A stretch of DNA of 64,000 nt from Bacteroides salyersiae WAL 10018 = DSM 18765 = JCM 12988 (GTDB taxonomy: Bacteria > Bacteroidota > Bacteroidia > Bacteroidales > Bacteroidaceae): assembly GCF_000381365.1 (NCBI RefSeq), contig NZ_KB905466.1:1424693-1488692 (forward strand), given 5' to 3'. The first letter of the stretch is position 1. Each line of letters starts with the position of its first letter. Positions 17,575-27,293 of the stretch are shown here, piece by piece. The translations under genes were made by a program, and so were the position numbers. The notes under the pieces were generated by a model. It made no database searches, was not told the origin of the DNA, and saw nothing but the letters and a program-made list of their open reading frames with translations.

Positions 17575-18507
17575 ATGCGTGGATTAGTTATAAAGAATAC
17601 AGGAAGCTGGTATCAAGTCAGGACAGATGACGGACAATTTATCGAGTGTAAGATAAAGGGGAATTTCCGTCTGAAAGGAATACGGAGCACAAATCCTGTG
17701 GCAGTAGGCGACCGGGTGCAAATTATACTGAACCAGGAAGGTACTGCATTCATTAACGAAATAGAAGATAGAAAGAATTATATCATCCGCCGGTCTTCGA
17801 ATCTTTCCAAGCAATCACATATTCTCGCCGCCAACCTTGACCAATGCATGCTGGTGGTGACAATCAATTACCCCGAAACATCCACCATCTTTATCGATCG
17901 TTTTTTAGCTTCGGCGGAAGCTTATCGTATACCTGTCAAACTGGTATTCAATAAAGTCGATGCATATGATGAAGATGAACTTCATTATTTAGACAGTCTC
18001 ATTAACCTTTATACCCATATCGGCTATCCCTGCTTTAAGATTTCCGCTAAAAGCAAACAAGGAATCGATGCCATTCAAAAAGAATTAAAAGGACGGATTA
18101 CGCTCTTCTCCGGACATTCGGGAGTAGGAAAATCCACACTTATCAATGCCATACTTCCGGGACAAGAAGTCAAAACGGCAGAAATATCTACTTATCACAA
18201 CAAAGGAATGCATACCACCACTTTCTCCGAAATGTTTCCCGTTGAAGGAGGAGGGTATATCATCGATACTCCGGGCATCAAAGGGTTCGGAACATTCAAC
18301 ATGGAAGAAGAAGAAATCGGACATTACTTCCCCGAAATATTCAAATTTTCTGCCGACTGTAAATACAACAACTGCACCCATCGTCAAGAGCCTGGTTGTG
18401 CAGTAAGACAAGCCGTAGAGCAGCACTATATCAGCGAATCACGCTATACCTCCTACCTCAATATGCTCGAAGATAAAGAGGAAGGAAAATACCGAGCAGC
18501 CTATTAA
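17575..18507 (+). CDS. rsgA: Ribosome small subunit-dependent GTPase A
   Basis: This 310-residue assembly GTPase acts in 30S maturation. The order is that of a circularly permuted GTPase: an N-terminal OB domain ([20 protein letters not shown] to about residue 75), then NKVD (G4, in [11 protein letters not shown]) before the Walker loop [14 protein letters not shown] (G1) and DTPGIKGFG (G3), and a C-terminal zinc-binding stretch C-x4-C-x-H-x5-C in [14 protein letters not shown]. The start at 17575 lies 5 bases after the hairpin arm. The next operon starts 128 bp downstream. Confidence 0.96.
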   Translation: MRGLVIKNTGSWYQVRTDDGQFIECKIKGNFRLKGIRSTNPVAVGDRVQIILNQEGTAFINEIEDRKNYIIRRSSNLSKQSHILAANLDQCMLVVTINYPETSTIFIDRFLASAEAYRIPVKLVFNKVDAYDEDELHYLDSLINLYTHIGYPCFKISAKSKQGIDAIQKELKGRITLFSGHSGVGKSTLINAILPGQEVKTAEISTYHNKGMHTTTFSEMFPVEGGGYIIDTPGIKGFGTFNMEEEEIGHYFPEIFKFSADCKYNNCTHRQEPGCAVRQAVEQHYISESRYTSYLNMLEDKEEGKYRAAY

Positions 18508-18635
18508 TTTATTAACTCTTTTTCACGCTACACATATTAAACTTTCCTGCCATACTCCTGTCTAACCTACAAGATTATCAATTGCTATATTTAACAGGTG
18601 CACTGCCACATGTACCTATATAACATAAAACATAC

Positions 18636-19715
18636 ATGGACAAGAGAATTAAATGGGGTATTATTATTCTTGTAGGTGCCGGATTAATAGGAGGTGGCAT
18701 CTACTCTCAAATGCCTAAACAAAATGAAGAATTGGCTGCTGCCGATAAAGTATCCAAAGCTCAGAAAGGGAACAAGAGAATTCTAAATGTAAATGCACGG
18801 ATTATCAAACCGCAACTGCTTACTGATGAAATCCGGATTAGCGGTAGCCTGCTGCCGGATGAAGAGGTAGACCTTTCATTCGAAACATCCGGAAAGATTG
18901 TAGAAATAAACTTTGACGAAGGTAGTACCGTTCAGAAAGGACAGTTACTGGCCAAAGTCAACGACCGACAGTTGCAAGCCCAACTTCAACGTCTCGTTTC
19001 CCAACTGAAACTGGCGGAAGACCGCGTATTTCGTCAGAATGCACTTCTTGAAAGAGACGCCGTAAGTAAAGAGGCTTACGAACAGGTAAAAACAGAACTG
19101 GCTACCCTGAATGCCGACATAGATATCGTAAAAGCCAATATCGCACTGACGGAACTCCGTGCACCGTTTGACGGAGTGATAGGTTTGCGCCAGGTCAGTG
19201 TCGGTGCATATGCCTCTCCCAGCACCATTGTAGCAAAACTCACAAAAATTTCCCCTTTGAAAGTAGAATTTTCCGTTCCGGAACGCTATGCCGGAGAAGT
19301 GAAAAGAGGAGCGAACCTGATTTTCAACCTGGAAGGAAAACTGGACGGATTCCCGGCTAAAGTATATGCCACAGAGTCTAAAATCAGTGATATGCACACC
19401 CTTACCGTACGCGCACTTTATCCGAACAGCAACGGGAGCATACTCCCTGGCCGATACGTCAGTGTCCATCTGAAAAAAGAAGAGATTCCGAATGCCATTG
19501 CAGTACCTTCGGAAGCGATCGTACCGGAAATGGGTAAAGATAAAATATACCTTTATAAAGACGGAAAAGCGCAACCAGTGGAAATATTGACCGGTATCCG
19601 TACCGAAGCAGAAGTGCAAGTATTGCGGGGATTGCAAGTAGGCGATACAATCATCACTTCGGGAACCTTGCAACTCCGTACAGGATTACCAGTAACTCTT
19701 GATAACATCGATTAA
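18636..19715 (+). CDS. RND efflux periplasmic adaptor (membrane fusion protein)
   Basis: This 359-residue protein has an N-terminal membrane anchor (WGIIILVGAGLIGGGIY), a lipoyl/barrel-sandwich half-motif (GKIVEINFDEGSTVQKGQLL), an alpha-hairpin (about residues 108-160), then the second lipoyl half (TELRAPFDGVIGLRQVSVGA), a beta-barrel and a membrane-proximal domain ending GDTIITSGTLQLRTGLPVTL. It bridges the inner-membrane RND pump and the outer-membrane channel encoded directly downstream (12 bp and then a 4-bp overlap). The substrate cannot be told from sequence; no regulator gene is adjacent. Confidence 0.94.
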   Translation: MDKRIKWGIIILVGAGLIGGGIYSQMPKQNEELAAADKVSKAQKGNKRILNVNARIIKPQLLTDEIRISGSLLPDEEVDLSFETSGKIVEINFDEGSTVQKGQLLAKVNDRQLQAQLQRLVSQLKLAEDRVFRQNALLERDAVSKEAYEQVKTELATLNADIDIVKANIALTELRAPFDGVIGLRQVSVGAYASPSTIVAKLTKISPLKVEFSVPERYAGEVKRGANLIFNLEGKLDGFPAKVYATESKISDMHTLTVRALYPNSNGSILPGRYVSVHLKKEEIPNAIAVPSEAIVPEMGKDKIYLYKDGKAQPVEILTGIRTEAEVQVLRGLQVGDTIITSGTLQLRTGLPVTLDNID

Positions 19716-19727
19716 ACCTGCCGCCTT

Positions 19728-22700
19728 ATGAATATATCCGAATTAAGTATACGCCGGCCGGTATTATCGACGGTATTAACCCTCATTATCCTTCTCTTCG
19801 GATTCATCGGATACAGCTATCTCGGCGTCCGTGAATATCCGTCGGTAGATAATCCTATCATTTCGGTTTCCTGTTCCTATCCCGGTGCAAATGCCGATGT
19901 TATCGAGAATCAGATTACCGAACCGTTGGAACAGAACATCAACGGTATTCCCGGTATCCGCTCGCTTTCAAGCGTCAGCCAGCAGGGACAATGCCGCATT
20001 ACCGTAGAGTTCGAATTGTCCGTCGATCTGGAAACCGCAGCCAATGACGTGCGCGACAAAGTATCGCGTGCACAACGTTATCTTCCCCGCGACTGTGATC
20101 CTCCTACGGTATCGAAAGCAGATGCCGACGCTACGCCGATCCTGATGGTAGCTCTCCAAAGCGAACGGCGATCGCTGCTGGAACTGAGTGAAATAGCCGA
20201 CCTCACTGTAAAAGAGCAACTTCAGACAATATCAGATGTGAGCAGTGTATCCATTTGGGGTGAAAAGCGCTACTCCATGCGTCTGTGGCTCGATCCGATC
20301 AAGATGTCCGGTTACGGTATCACTCCCGTAGACGTGAAAAATGCAGTCGACAATGAAAACGTGGAACTTCCCTCAGGCAGCATTGAAGGAAATACGATAG
20401 AACTGACGATCCGTACTTTAGGTTTGATGCATACGGCAGATGAGTTTAATGATCTGATCATCAAGGAAGACAACAACCAGATTGTGCGTTTCAGCGATAT
20501 CGGTCGTGCCGAATTAGGCCCGGCAGATATAAAGAGCTACATGAAGATGAACGGCGTTCCGATGGTAGGTGTGGTAGTCATCCCCCAACCGGGAGCTAAC
20601 CATATCAAAATAGCCGATGCCGTGTACGACCGTATGGAAAGGATGCAAAAAGACCTTCCCGAAGATGTACATTACAATTACGGATTCGACAATACCAAAT
20701 TTATCCGTGCTTCTATCGATGAGGTCGAACAGACTGTATACGAAGCATTCATATTGGTCATCATCATTATCTTCCTCTTCTTACGTGACTGGCGCGTAAC
20801 ACTCGTGCCTTGCATCGTGATCCCCGTTTCATTGATCGGTGCATTTTTCGTCATGTATCTGGCAGGATTTTCCATCAATGTGCTTTCCATGCTTGCCGTC
20901 GTACTATCGGTGGGACTTGTGGTAGACGATGCCATTGTAATGACAGAGAACATCTATGTGCGTATCGAACAAGGAATGGCACCTAAAGAGGCCGGTATCG
21001 AGGGAGCAAAAGAAATTTTCTTTGCCGTTATCTCCACCACCATCACACTGGTAGCCGTATTCTTCCCCATCGTATTCATGGATGGTATGACAGGTAAACT
21101 CTTCCGTGAGTTCAGCTTGGTTATTTCAGGATCGGTTATCATTTCCTCTTTCGCCGCATTGACTTTCACACCGATGCTTGCCACCAAGCTATTGATAAAA
21201 CGTGAAAAGCAGAATTGGTTTTACAGGAAAACAGAACCCTTTTTCGAAGGGATAAACCGCATTTACAGCCGTTCACTGGCAGCTTTCCTGAAAAAGCGCT
21301 GGTTGGCACTTCCGGTTATCGCCGTTACCATCGGTATCATTGTCTTTTTATGGGGATACATTCCGGCAGAAATGGCTCCGCTTGAAGACCGCTCACAAAT
21401 CAGTATAAATACACGCGGAGCAGAAGGAGTAACCTACGAATATATACGGGATTATACAGAAGATATCAATGATTTGGTAGACTCGATCATTCCCGATGCG
21501 GAATCTGTGACAGCCCGCGTTTCGAGCGGTAGCGGAAACGTGCGTATCACATTGAAAGACATGAAAGACCGAGATTACTCTCAGATGGACGTAGCCGAGG
21601 AGTTATCAAAAGCCGTACAGAAAAAAACAATGGCGCGTTCTTTCGTGCAGCAGTCCTCATCTTTCGGCGGACGTCGCGGTGGCATGCCGATACAATATGT
21701 ATTGCAAGCCACCAACCTGGAAAAACTGCAAGAGGTACTGCCGAAATTCATGGCAAAGGTTTATGAAAATCCGGTATTCCAAATGGCCGATGTCGATTTG
21801 AAATTCAGCAAGCCCGAAGCCCGTATCAATATCAATCGTGATAAAGCCAGTATCATGGGAGTCAGTACCCGTAACATAGCCCAGACACTCCAATACGGTC
21901 TGAGCGGACAACGTATGGGATACTTTTACATGAACGGAAAACAATACGAGATTTTAGGTGAGATCAATCGCCAGCAACGCAATAAACCGGCCGATCTGAA
22001 AGCCATCTATGTGCGAAGCGACAAAGGGGATATGGTACAGCTCGACAACCTCATAGAACTGACAAACGGTATCGCCCCTCCGAAACTGTATCGTTACAAT
22101 CGTTTTGCATCGGCCACGGTTTCCGCAGGATTGGCAGAAGGAAAAACTATCGGTCAGGGGCTGGACGAAATGGATAAGATAGCCAAAGAGACATTGGACG
22201 ACTCTTTCCGTACCGCACTGACCGGAGACTCCAAAGAGTATCGCGAAAGTTCATCAAGTCTGATGTTTGCTTTCATATTGGCTATTTTCCTGATCTATCT
22301 GATCCTCGCTGCTCAGTTCGAAAGCTTCAAAGACCCGTTAATCGTAATGCTGACCGTGCCCCTCGCCATTGCCGGTGCACTGATATTTATGTACTTCGGT
22401 GGAATAACGATGAATATCTTCAGCCAGATCGGTATTATCATGCTCATCGGATTGGTGGCTAAAAACGGTATCCTTATCGTGGAGTTCGCCAACCAAAAAC
22501 AGGAAAGCGGTAAAGATAAAATGAACGCCATCAAAGATGCTTCATTACAGCGTCTGCGCCCTATCCTAATGACGAGTGCATCTACCATATTGGGACTGAT
22601 ACCACTTGCCTTTGCCACCAGTGAAGGCTGCAACCAGCGTATCGCCATGGGAACGGCAGTAGTAGGCGGTATGCTGATCTCCACACTGATGACGATGTAC

Positions 22701-22760
22701 ATCGTCCCTGCCATATACAGCTATATTTCAACGAACCGTAATAAGTTAAGAGAATCATGA
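19728..22760 (+). CDS. RND (AcrB/MdtB-type) efflux pump permease
   Basis: The product has 1010 residues, full length for the HAE-1/MdtBC type. It begins MNISELSIRRPVLSTVLTLI, the typical first helix, followed by the large periplasmic loop with FDNTKFIRASIDEVEQTVYE, helices 2-6, the second loop, and helices 8-12. The proton-relay aspartates are present in SVGLVVDDAIVMTENIYV (helix 4). It drives proton-coupled export of hydrophobic compounds through the adaptor and TolC-like partner. The stop overlaps the next ATG as ATGA. Strong operon structure: adaptor, pump, channel. Confidence 0.96.
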   Translation: MNISELSIRRPVLSTVLTLIILLFGFIGYSYLGVREYPSVDNPIISVSCSYPGANADVIENQITEPLEQNINGIPGIRSLSSVSQQGQCRITVEFELSVDLETAANDVRDKVSRAQRYLPRDCDPPTVSKADADATPILMVALQSERRSLLELSEIADLTVKEQLQTISDVSSVSIWGEKRYSMRLWLDPIKMSGYGITPVDVKNAVDNENVELPSGSIEGNTIELTIRTLGLMHTADEFNDLIIKEDNNQIVRFSDIGRAELGPADIKSYMKMNGVPMVGVVVIPQPGANHIKIADAVYDRMERMQKDLPEDVHYNYGFDNTKFIRASIDEVEQTVYEAFILVIIIIFLFLRDWRVTLVPCIVIPVSLIGAFFVMYLAGFSINVLSMLAVVLSVGLVVDDAIVMTENIYVRIEQGMAPKEAGIEGAKEIFFAVISTTITLVAVFFPIVFMDGMTGKLFREFSLVISGSVIISSFAALTFTPMLATKLLIKREKQNWFYRKTEPFFEGINRIYSRSLAAFLKKRWLALPVIAVTIGIIVFLWGYIPAEMAPLEDRSQISINTRGAEGVTYEYIRDYTEDINDLVDSIIPDAESVTARVSSGSGNVRITLKDMKDRDYSQMDVAEELSKAVQKKTMARSFVQQSSSFGGRRGGMPIQYVLQATNLEKLQEVLPKFMAKVYENPVFQMADVDLKFSKPEARININRDKASIMGVSTRNIAQTLQYGLSGQRMGYFYMNGKQYEILGEINRQQRNKPADLKAIYVRSDKGDMVQLDNLIELTNGIAPPKLYRYNRFASATVSAGLAEGKTIGQGLDEMDKIAKETLDDSFRTALTGDSKEYRESSSSLMFAFILAIFLIYLILAAQFESFKDPLIVMLTVPLAIAGALIFMYFGGITMNIFSQIGIIMLIGLVAKNGILIVEFANQKQESGKDKMNAIKDASLQRLRPILMTSASTILGLIPLAFATSEGCNQRIAMGTAVVGGMLISTLMTMYIVPAIYSYISTNRNKLRES

Positions 22761-24076
22761 AACGAATCTTAATGCTCGCTATCGTTTGCAGCCTGCTCCT
22801 CACCGGACAGGCTCAGAAACAAGTATATACTTTAAAGTCCTGTCTGGAAGAAGGACTACAGAATAACTATTCGTTGCGCATCACCCATAATGAAGAGCAG
22901 GTCAGCAAAAACAATGCAACGTTAGGAAATGCCGGCTATCTGCCTACGCTCGATTTCAGTGCCGGATACAAAGGAACTGTAGACAACACACGAACGAAAG
23001 TCCGTGAAAGCGGAGAAACAATCAAAGAAAACGGTGTATTCGATCAAACAATCGATGTAGGGCTTAATCTCAACTGGACTATTTTCGACGGCTTCAACAT
23101 TCAGGCCAACTACCAAAAGCTCAAGGAACTGGAGCTACAAGGCGAAACAAATACCCGTATAGCCATCGAAGACTTTGTGGCCAGCCTTGCCGCAGAATAC
23201 TATAACTTTGTCCAGCAAAAAATACGTCTCGCCAATTTGCACTATGCCGTAAAACTGTCTAAAGAACGGCTCCGCATCGTGGAAGAACGCTATCACATCG
23301 GTAACTTCTCCCGTCTCGACTATCAGCAAGCCAAAGTAGACTTTAATGCAGACAGTGCCAAATATATGAAACAGCAGGAGTTGCTGCATACCTCCCGTAT
23401 CAATCTGAATGAGCTGATGGCAAATGCGGATGTAGACCAGCCGCTCTTCATCGAAGACTCCATCATCAAAGTAAACGCCCATCTGAACTTTGAGGAGCTA
23501 TGGAATGCCACGCTGCAAACCAATGCGTCTTTACTGAAAGCCGACCAGAATACTACCATTGCCCAACTGGACTATAAAAAAGTAAATTCACGTAATTATC
23601 CGTACCTGAAACTGAACACCGGTTACGGATATACTTTCAATAAATACGACATAGCTTCCAACAGTCAACGGGGGAACTTGGGATTCAATGGCGGACTGAC
23701 CATCGGTTTTAATATATTCGACGGAAACCGCCGGCGTGAAAAACGCAATGCCAGCATTGCCGTAAAAAATTCCCGTCTGCAACGTCAAGAACTGGAACAA
23801 GCATTACGGGCAGACATCAGTAACCTGTGGCAAGCTTATCGCAATAACCTGCAATTGCTCAATCTGGAACGCCAAAATCTTATAGCCGCCAAAGAAAACC
23901 ATGAGATAGCTATGGAACGTTATATGCTCGGTGACCTCGCCGGTATCGAAATGCGTGAAGCTCAAAAGAGCCTACTGGATGCCGAAGAACGAATACTCTC
24001 TGCTGAATATGATACAAAGCTGTGCGAGATCTCACTTTTACAGATTAGTGGCAAGGTATTGAAATACATGGAATAG
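22757..24076 (+). CDS. TolC family outer membrane efflux protein
   Basis: The product has 439 residues with a signal peptide (MKRILMLAIVCSLLLTGQA). Two repeats of the OEP domain are visible: LKSCLEEGLQNNYSLRITHN and then long coiled helices, RIVEERYHIGNFSRLDYQQA in the first repeat, and AMERYMLGDLAGIEMREAQK in the second. It forms the trimeric outer-membrane tunnel for the RND pump encoded upstream, with which its start overlaps by 4 bp. There is no lipobox, so it is anchored as a beta-barrel only. Confidence 0.94.
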   Translation: MKRILMLAIVCSLLLTGQAQKQVYTLKSCLEEGLQNNYSLRITHNEEQVSKNNATLGNAGYLPTLDFSAGYKGTVDNTRTKVRESGETIKENGVFDQTIDVGLNLNWTIFDGFNIQANYQKLKELELQGETNTRIAIEDFVASLAAEYYNFVQQKIRLANLHYAVKLSKERLRIVEERYHIGNFSRLDYQQAKVDFNADSAKYMKQQELLHTSRINLNELMANADVDQPLFIEDSIIKVNAHLNFEELWNATLQTNASLLKADQNTTIAQLDYKKVNSRNYPYLKLNTGYGYTFNKYDIASNSQRGNLGFNGGLTIGFNIFDGNRRREKRNASIAVKNSRLQRQELEQALRADISNLWQAYRNNLQLLNLERQNLIAAKENHEIAMERYMLGDLAGIEMREAQKSLLDAEERILSAEYDTKLCEISLLQISGKVLKYME

Positions 24077-24148
24077 GGATTAGGTATAAGTGATCATTTT
24101 TTCTCCCACATAAAACAATATTTACCTCTTCTTCCCCCTGTTTTCCCC

Positions 24149-24156
24149 TATCTTTG
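24149..24156 (+). promoter_or_regulatory. -7 element for the PL10 gene
   Basis: TATCTTTG matches TAnnTTTG exactly and would start transcription about 28 bases before the ATG at 24191. Confidence 0.5.
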
Positions 24157-24190
24157 CCACATACAATAAGGTAATAAACAACAGCAAACC

Positions 24191-25285
24191 ATGAAGAAAA
24201 TTTTATTAATTGCCCTGTCATGCTTCTTTCTGACAGGTCTTTCTGCCCAAACGGACACCAATTACAAAGAGAAACACCCATATAAAGACTGGGTAAAGAT
24301 TGCACCGAAATTTGACGATGCATTTTTTAAAACGCCGGAAGCCATCCGCATTGCCGACAATGTATTACTGTATCAGCAAATTACCGGAGGATGGCCTAAA
24401 AACATTTATATGGCGGCCGAACTGACAGACCAGGAACGTAAAGATGCTCTCAAGATGAAAGAGAACGTGAATTTAAGCACAATCGACAACCGTGCTACCA
24501 TCACAGAAATGAATTATCTGGCCCGTATCTATCTGGCAACTCAAGATGAAAAATACAAAGACGCCTTCCTCCGTGGACTACAATATCTCTTCGAAGCACA
24601 ATATGAAAATGGAGGTTGGCCACAATTCTATCCACGTCCCAAAGGGTATTACATCCATATCACATACAATGATGACGCCATGATCAATGTGATGAAGCTT
24701 TTGAGAGATATAACCAAAGCGAAAGCTCCCTATACTTTCGTTCCCGATGCGGCACGGCAACAAGCACAGGTAGCTTTGGACAAAGGAGTGGAATGCATTT
24801 TGAAAACCCAAGTAAAACAAAATGGCAAACTCACCGTATGGTGTGCACAGCACGACCGCGAAACACTTGCTCCTGCCAAAGCACGCGCCTACGAACTTCC
24901 TTCGCTAAGCGGACAAGAATCAGACGATATCGTACTCTTCCTTATGTCCTTATCTAAACCGACTCCGGAAATGATTGCTTCCATCGATGCTGCTATCGAA
25001 TGGTTTAAGGAATCGGAAATAAAAAATATAAAGAAAGAGTATTTCACCAATGCAGATGGCAAAAAAGACTACAGAATGGTACCTTGTACAGATTGTGAAC
25101 CACTATGGGCCCGTTTCTACGAATTAGAGACCAACCGCCCTTTCTTCTGTGACCGTGACGGAATTAAGAAATATGATATCTCCGAAATCGGTTATGAACG
25201 CCGTAATGGTTATAGTTGGTACAACAATGGAGGTCTGAAAGTATTGGCAAAGTACAAAGAGTGGAAGAAGAAATTAGAGAAGTAA
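24191..25285 (+). CDS. Secreted pectate lyase, polysaccharide lyase family 10
   Basis: This 364-residue enzyme has a signal peptide (MKKILLIALSCFFLTGLSA). PL10 features: YQQITGGWPKNIYM near residue 70, STIDNRATITEMNYLARIY (the DNRAT motif), QYENGGWPQFYPRPKGYYIH, TYNDDAMINVMKLL and WCAQHDRETLAPAKARAYEL. These build the (alpha/alpha)3 toroid that cleaves homogalacturonan by beta-elimination. It is most likely periplasmic. It stands alone, without SusC/SusD neighbours, between an efflux operon and a strong terminator, so its regulation may be remote from any pectin locus. Confidence 0.93.
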   Translation: MKKILLIALSCFFLTGLSAQTDTNYKEKHPYKDWVKIAPKFDDAFFKTPEAIRIADNVLLYQQITGGWPKNIYMAAELTDQERKDALKMKENVNLSTIDNRATITEMNYLARIYLATQDEKYKDAFLRGLQYLFEAQYENGGWPQFYPRPKGYYIHITYNDDAMINVMKLLRDITKAKAPYTFVPDAARQQAQVALDKGVECILKTQVKQNGKLTVWCAQHDRETLAPAKARAYELPSLSGQESDDIVLFLMSLSKPTPEMIASIDAAIEWFKESEIKNIKKEYFTNADGKKDYRMVPCTDCEPLWARFYELETNRPFFCDRDGIKKYDISEIGYERRNGYSWYNNGGLKVLAKYKEWKKKLEK

Positions 25286-25311
25286 TCATCCTCCCCAATA
25301 TATAAATTATT

Positions 25312-25362
25312 AAATCCCATTATTTGCAGTTAGTACACCTACTGTAAATAATGGGATTTTTA
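25312..25362 (+). terminator. Strong rho-independent terminator after PL10
   Basis: The arms 25312-25330 and 25341-25359 pair over 19 bases (AAATCCCATTATTTGCAGT with its complement, one G-T wobble), with a 10-base loop, followed by a T-run to 25362. The stem begins with A's, so it could also act on the opposite strand. Confidence 0.85.
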
Positions 25363-25392
25363 TCATAACACATCAGATAGTTTCTACTTATT

Positions 25393-25498
25393 GAAACCAA
25401 TGGTTCCATCGGCATGGAACTGTTGGTTTCGTTCGTATGGAACTCTTCGTTTCATCCGTATGGAACCAATGGTTTCTCCGAAAGAAACCTTTCGTTTC
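25393..25498. repeat. Tandem array of five GGAAC-N5-GTTTC mini-hairpins
   Basis: Five consecutive units of about 22-23 bases, each with a small imperfect palindrome: GAAACcaatgGTTCC, GGAACtgttgGTTTC, GGAACtcttcGTTTC, GGAACcaatgGTTTC and GAAACctttcGTTTC, joined by spacers such as ATCCGTAT. It lies between the PL10 terminator and the duplicated accessory locus. The array looks like a protein-binding or RNA-hairpin array rather than coding sequence; the small open frame over it is low quality. Confidence 0.7.
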
Positions 25499-25611
25499 AT
25501 ACGGGGAAACAAAATCAAACACAACATCTACAAAAACAGAGCAAGAAGCTTCATCCTATTGATTTTCATTAATCTTTATGTGTTTTTCCAAATTTCCCTC
25601 GATGAATTAAT

Positions 25612-26466
25612 AATAAATTCTTAATATTGCAAATGTTACCATCATCAACTGCTATGAACAAATCGTTAACCATACTCCTCATTACTTTATGTAGTTGCTA
25701 TTCTTATGCTCAATTACCGGTGATTCCGGTACCTGTTCCTAATGCGATGGATACTTATGGAACAAACATTAATTTCCCGTCTTCTCCCGGGCCATCTGCT
25801 CCCTTTACCCCAAGTAAACAGCAAAACAATATATACGACCCCAATGAACTGATACGCCGGAGACAAAGAGCACAACAAGAGATAGAGGAGGCAACCGCCA
25901 TAATGAGAGAAATAGAAGAATGTTACAGTATAGCGAGCTCTCTGACAAAAAATGGCTTTCCATCTCAAGCCAATATCCCCGGCACAGAATATTTCCGTTC
26001 TGCTTATCAAGAAATTAGCGACATGTTGCATGACTCCATTACTCTAAATCTGAAACGGGCTATTTTCCTGATAGAAAACGCATTCCTGAACAACCAATTA
26101 AACTTTAACGATTTTCAAAAAGTATCAGTGAAAAGGCAGACTATTGTAAATGGAGAATGAGAGAACTAAAACTCAATCCGCATGACAGACTGGCACAAAA
26201 TATGGCTATCTTCAGCTTGCTCACCGATACCTTGAATGTCCGGCAACCCGGAAACATTAAAGAAAATATCACCGGAAGCTTATAAACATTATGAACATAT
26301 GCATAAGCTCTATAAGGAAATCGACAACAGTGGCTATGAGGATATGCCTAAAGAAATCTATGCACGTCGGTTACGCCATGTAGAGAAACTTAAAAAAGAA
26401 GAAGACGGACATGACTAACCCGCTATAAGAAAAACAGTGAAATAACAATCTTAAACAAAATATGGA
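25612..26466. repeat. Direct repeat copy 1 of the transglutaminase-like gene
   Basis: From AATAAATTCTTAATATTG at 25612 to ATATGGA at 26466 this segment is nearly identical to 27294-28697, except for a 3-base and a 1-base gap and one 545-base internal deletion. The similarity covers promoter, gene and the 3' non-coding stretch, so a whole transcription unit was duplicated. Confidence 0.85.
25654..26418 (+). pseudogene. Broken copy 1 of the secreted transglutaminase-like protein
   Basis: From the ATG at 25654 (MNKSLTILLITLCSCYSYAQ) the sequence follows the intact copy at 27336 almost base for base up to 26119. There a G is missing (TTTCAAAAAGTATC against TTTCAAAAGAGTATC), so the frame stops at 26160. 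A further 545 bases, including the catalytic Cys/His/Glu region, are absent. In the intact copy the endpoints carry the 8-base direct repeat ACCCGGAA (27932-27939 and 28477-28484), pointing to slipped recombination. The two lesions together restore the frame for the last 60 codons (NPETLKKISPEAYKHYEHMH). No function should remain apart from a possible secreted N-terminal fragment of about 168 residues. Confidence 0.85.
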
Positions 26467-26576
26467 CTGGATCGGATAAAAAGCAAGGTCACTCGATCAT
26501 GGATTTTTATGACCAAATAACCAATCTTCCAGAGGGACGTTATCAATTTATAGATGGAAAGTTTATTTCATATTAA
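26415..26576 (+). pseudogene. Leftover C-terminal tail of a lost effector
   Basis: Immediately after the end of repeat copy 1, a frame without a usable start reads TGSDKKQGHSIMDFYDQITN and LPEGRYQFIDGKFISY before a stop at 26574-26576. In copy 2 the matching position holds the start of the mini-Rhs effector gene (28693). I infer that an effector gene once stood here and that all but its toxin tail has been deleted. The tail family is not recognised with certainty. The membrane-protein gene that follows 12 bp later would be its partner. Confidence 0.5.
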
Positions 26577-26588
26577 ATTACGTATACA

Positions 26589-27140
26589 ATGAAAGCACTA
26601 TTTTCTAAAAAGAGTATCATAACGCTGTCGATCTTATTGGTAATTGATATAATTATGATTGGTTGTTGGACGTTGTATAGCCAACCTGATGAAAGTATGA
26701 CTATCATATTATTATTCATTATTCCTATGGTATTTTTAGCCAATTTAATGATTGCCGGTATATTCTATTTTATCAAAATATATTACACTCCTTTTTTCGT
26801 GATTAATGCTTTTTTATCTTCTTTTTTAGTGTACCTTTTTTTTGTACAATATATTGAAATTGATAAACGTATTCGTATGGATAGTTGGAAGTTTTTTATT
26901 GGTGGAGTTGAATATACCATATCGTGCGACGACATCAATAAAGATGGTAGTTATTATAGCATACAACATAGTCCTGAACCGGGTTTATCAATTGGTGGTG
27001 AGAATGAAAGAGGAATAGTTTTCACTCGAAACGATACTGTATATTTCACTGCCATAGATAGTACAACATATTTCATTTGTAACAATTATTTATATGGATA
27101 CAAAAATATTGATAAAGTAAAAGTGAAAAAGAAGTATTAG
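26589..27140 (+). CDS. AT-rich membrane protein, candidate immunity protein
   Basis: This 183-residue protein has three membrane segments in its first half (IITLSILLVIDIIMIGCWTL, TIILLFIIPMVFLANLMIAG and PFFVINAFLSSFLVYLFFVQ) and then a soluble domain of about 90 residues (SWKFFIGGVEYTISCDDINK, ERGIVFTRNDTVYFTAIDST). No family was recognised. It directly follows the leftover effector tail and precedes repeat copy 2. It is visibly more AT-rich than the core genes, suggesting acquisition by transfer. The position just behind an effector remnant suggests an orphaned immunity protein; this is inference from context only. Confidence 0.6.
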   Translation: MKALFSKKSIITLSILLVIDIIMIGCWTLYSQPDESMTIILLFIIPMVFLANLMIAGIFYFIKIYYTPFFVINAFLSSFLVYLFFVQYIEIDKRIRMDSWKFFIGGVEYTISCDDINKDGSYYSIQHSPEPGLSIGGENERGIVFTRNDTVYFTAIDSTTYFICNNYLYGYKNIDKVKVKKKY

Positions 27141-27293
27141 TCGGGGGTTATTGAATTATTAATAGCAATATCATTGTAACATAATTCTCCCATTCCGCTT
27201 TCTGATAAATAATAAAAGACAAGAAAAAGATACATTATTAAAGCATTTCACTAATTATCAATCATTTTTTCATACTTTTCTTGATCAAGTAAC

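Noticed and set aside
25391-25624. 77-codon plus-strand frame over the mini-palindrome array
   Set aside because: The N-terminal half simply translates the repeat (GTTTC/GGAAC units) and the rest has no homology or start signals, so I treat the stretch as a repeat.
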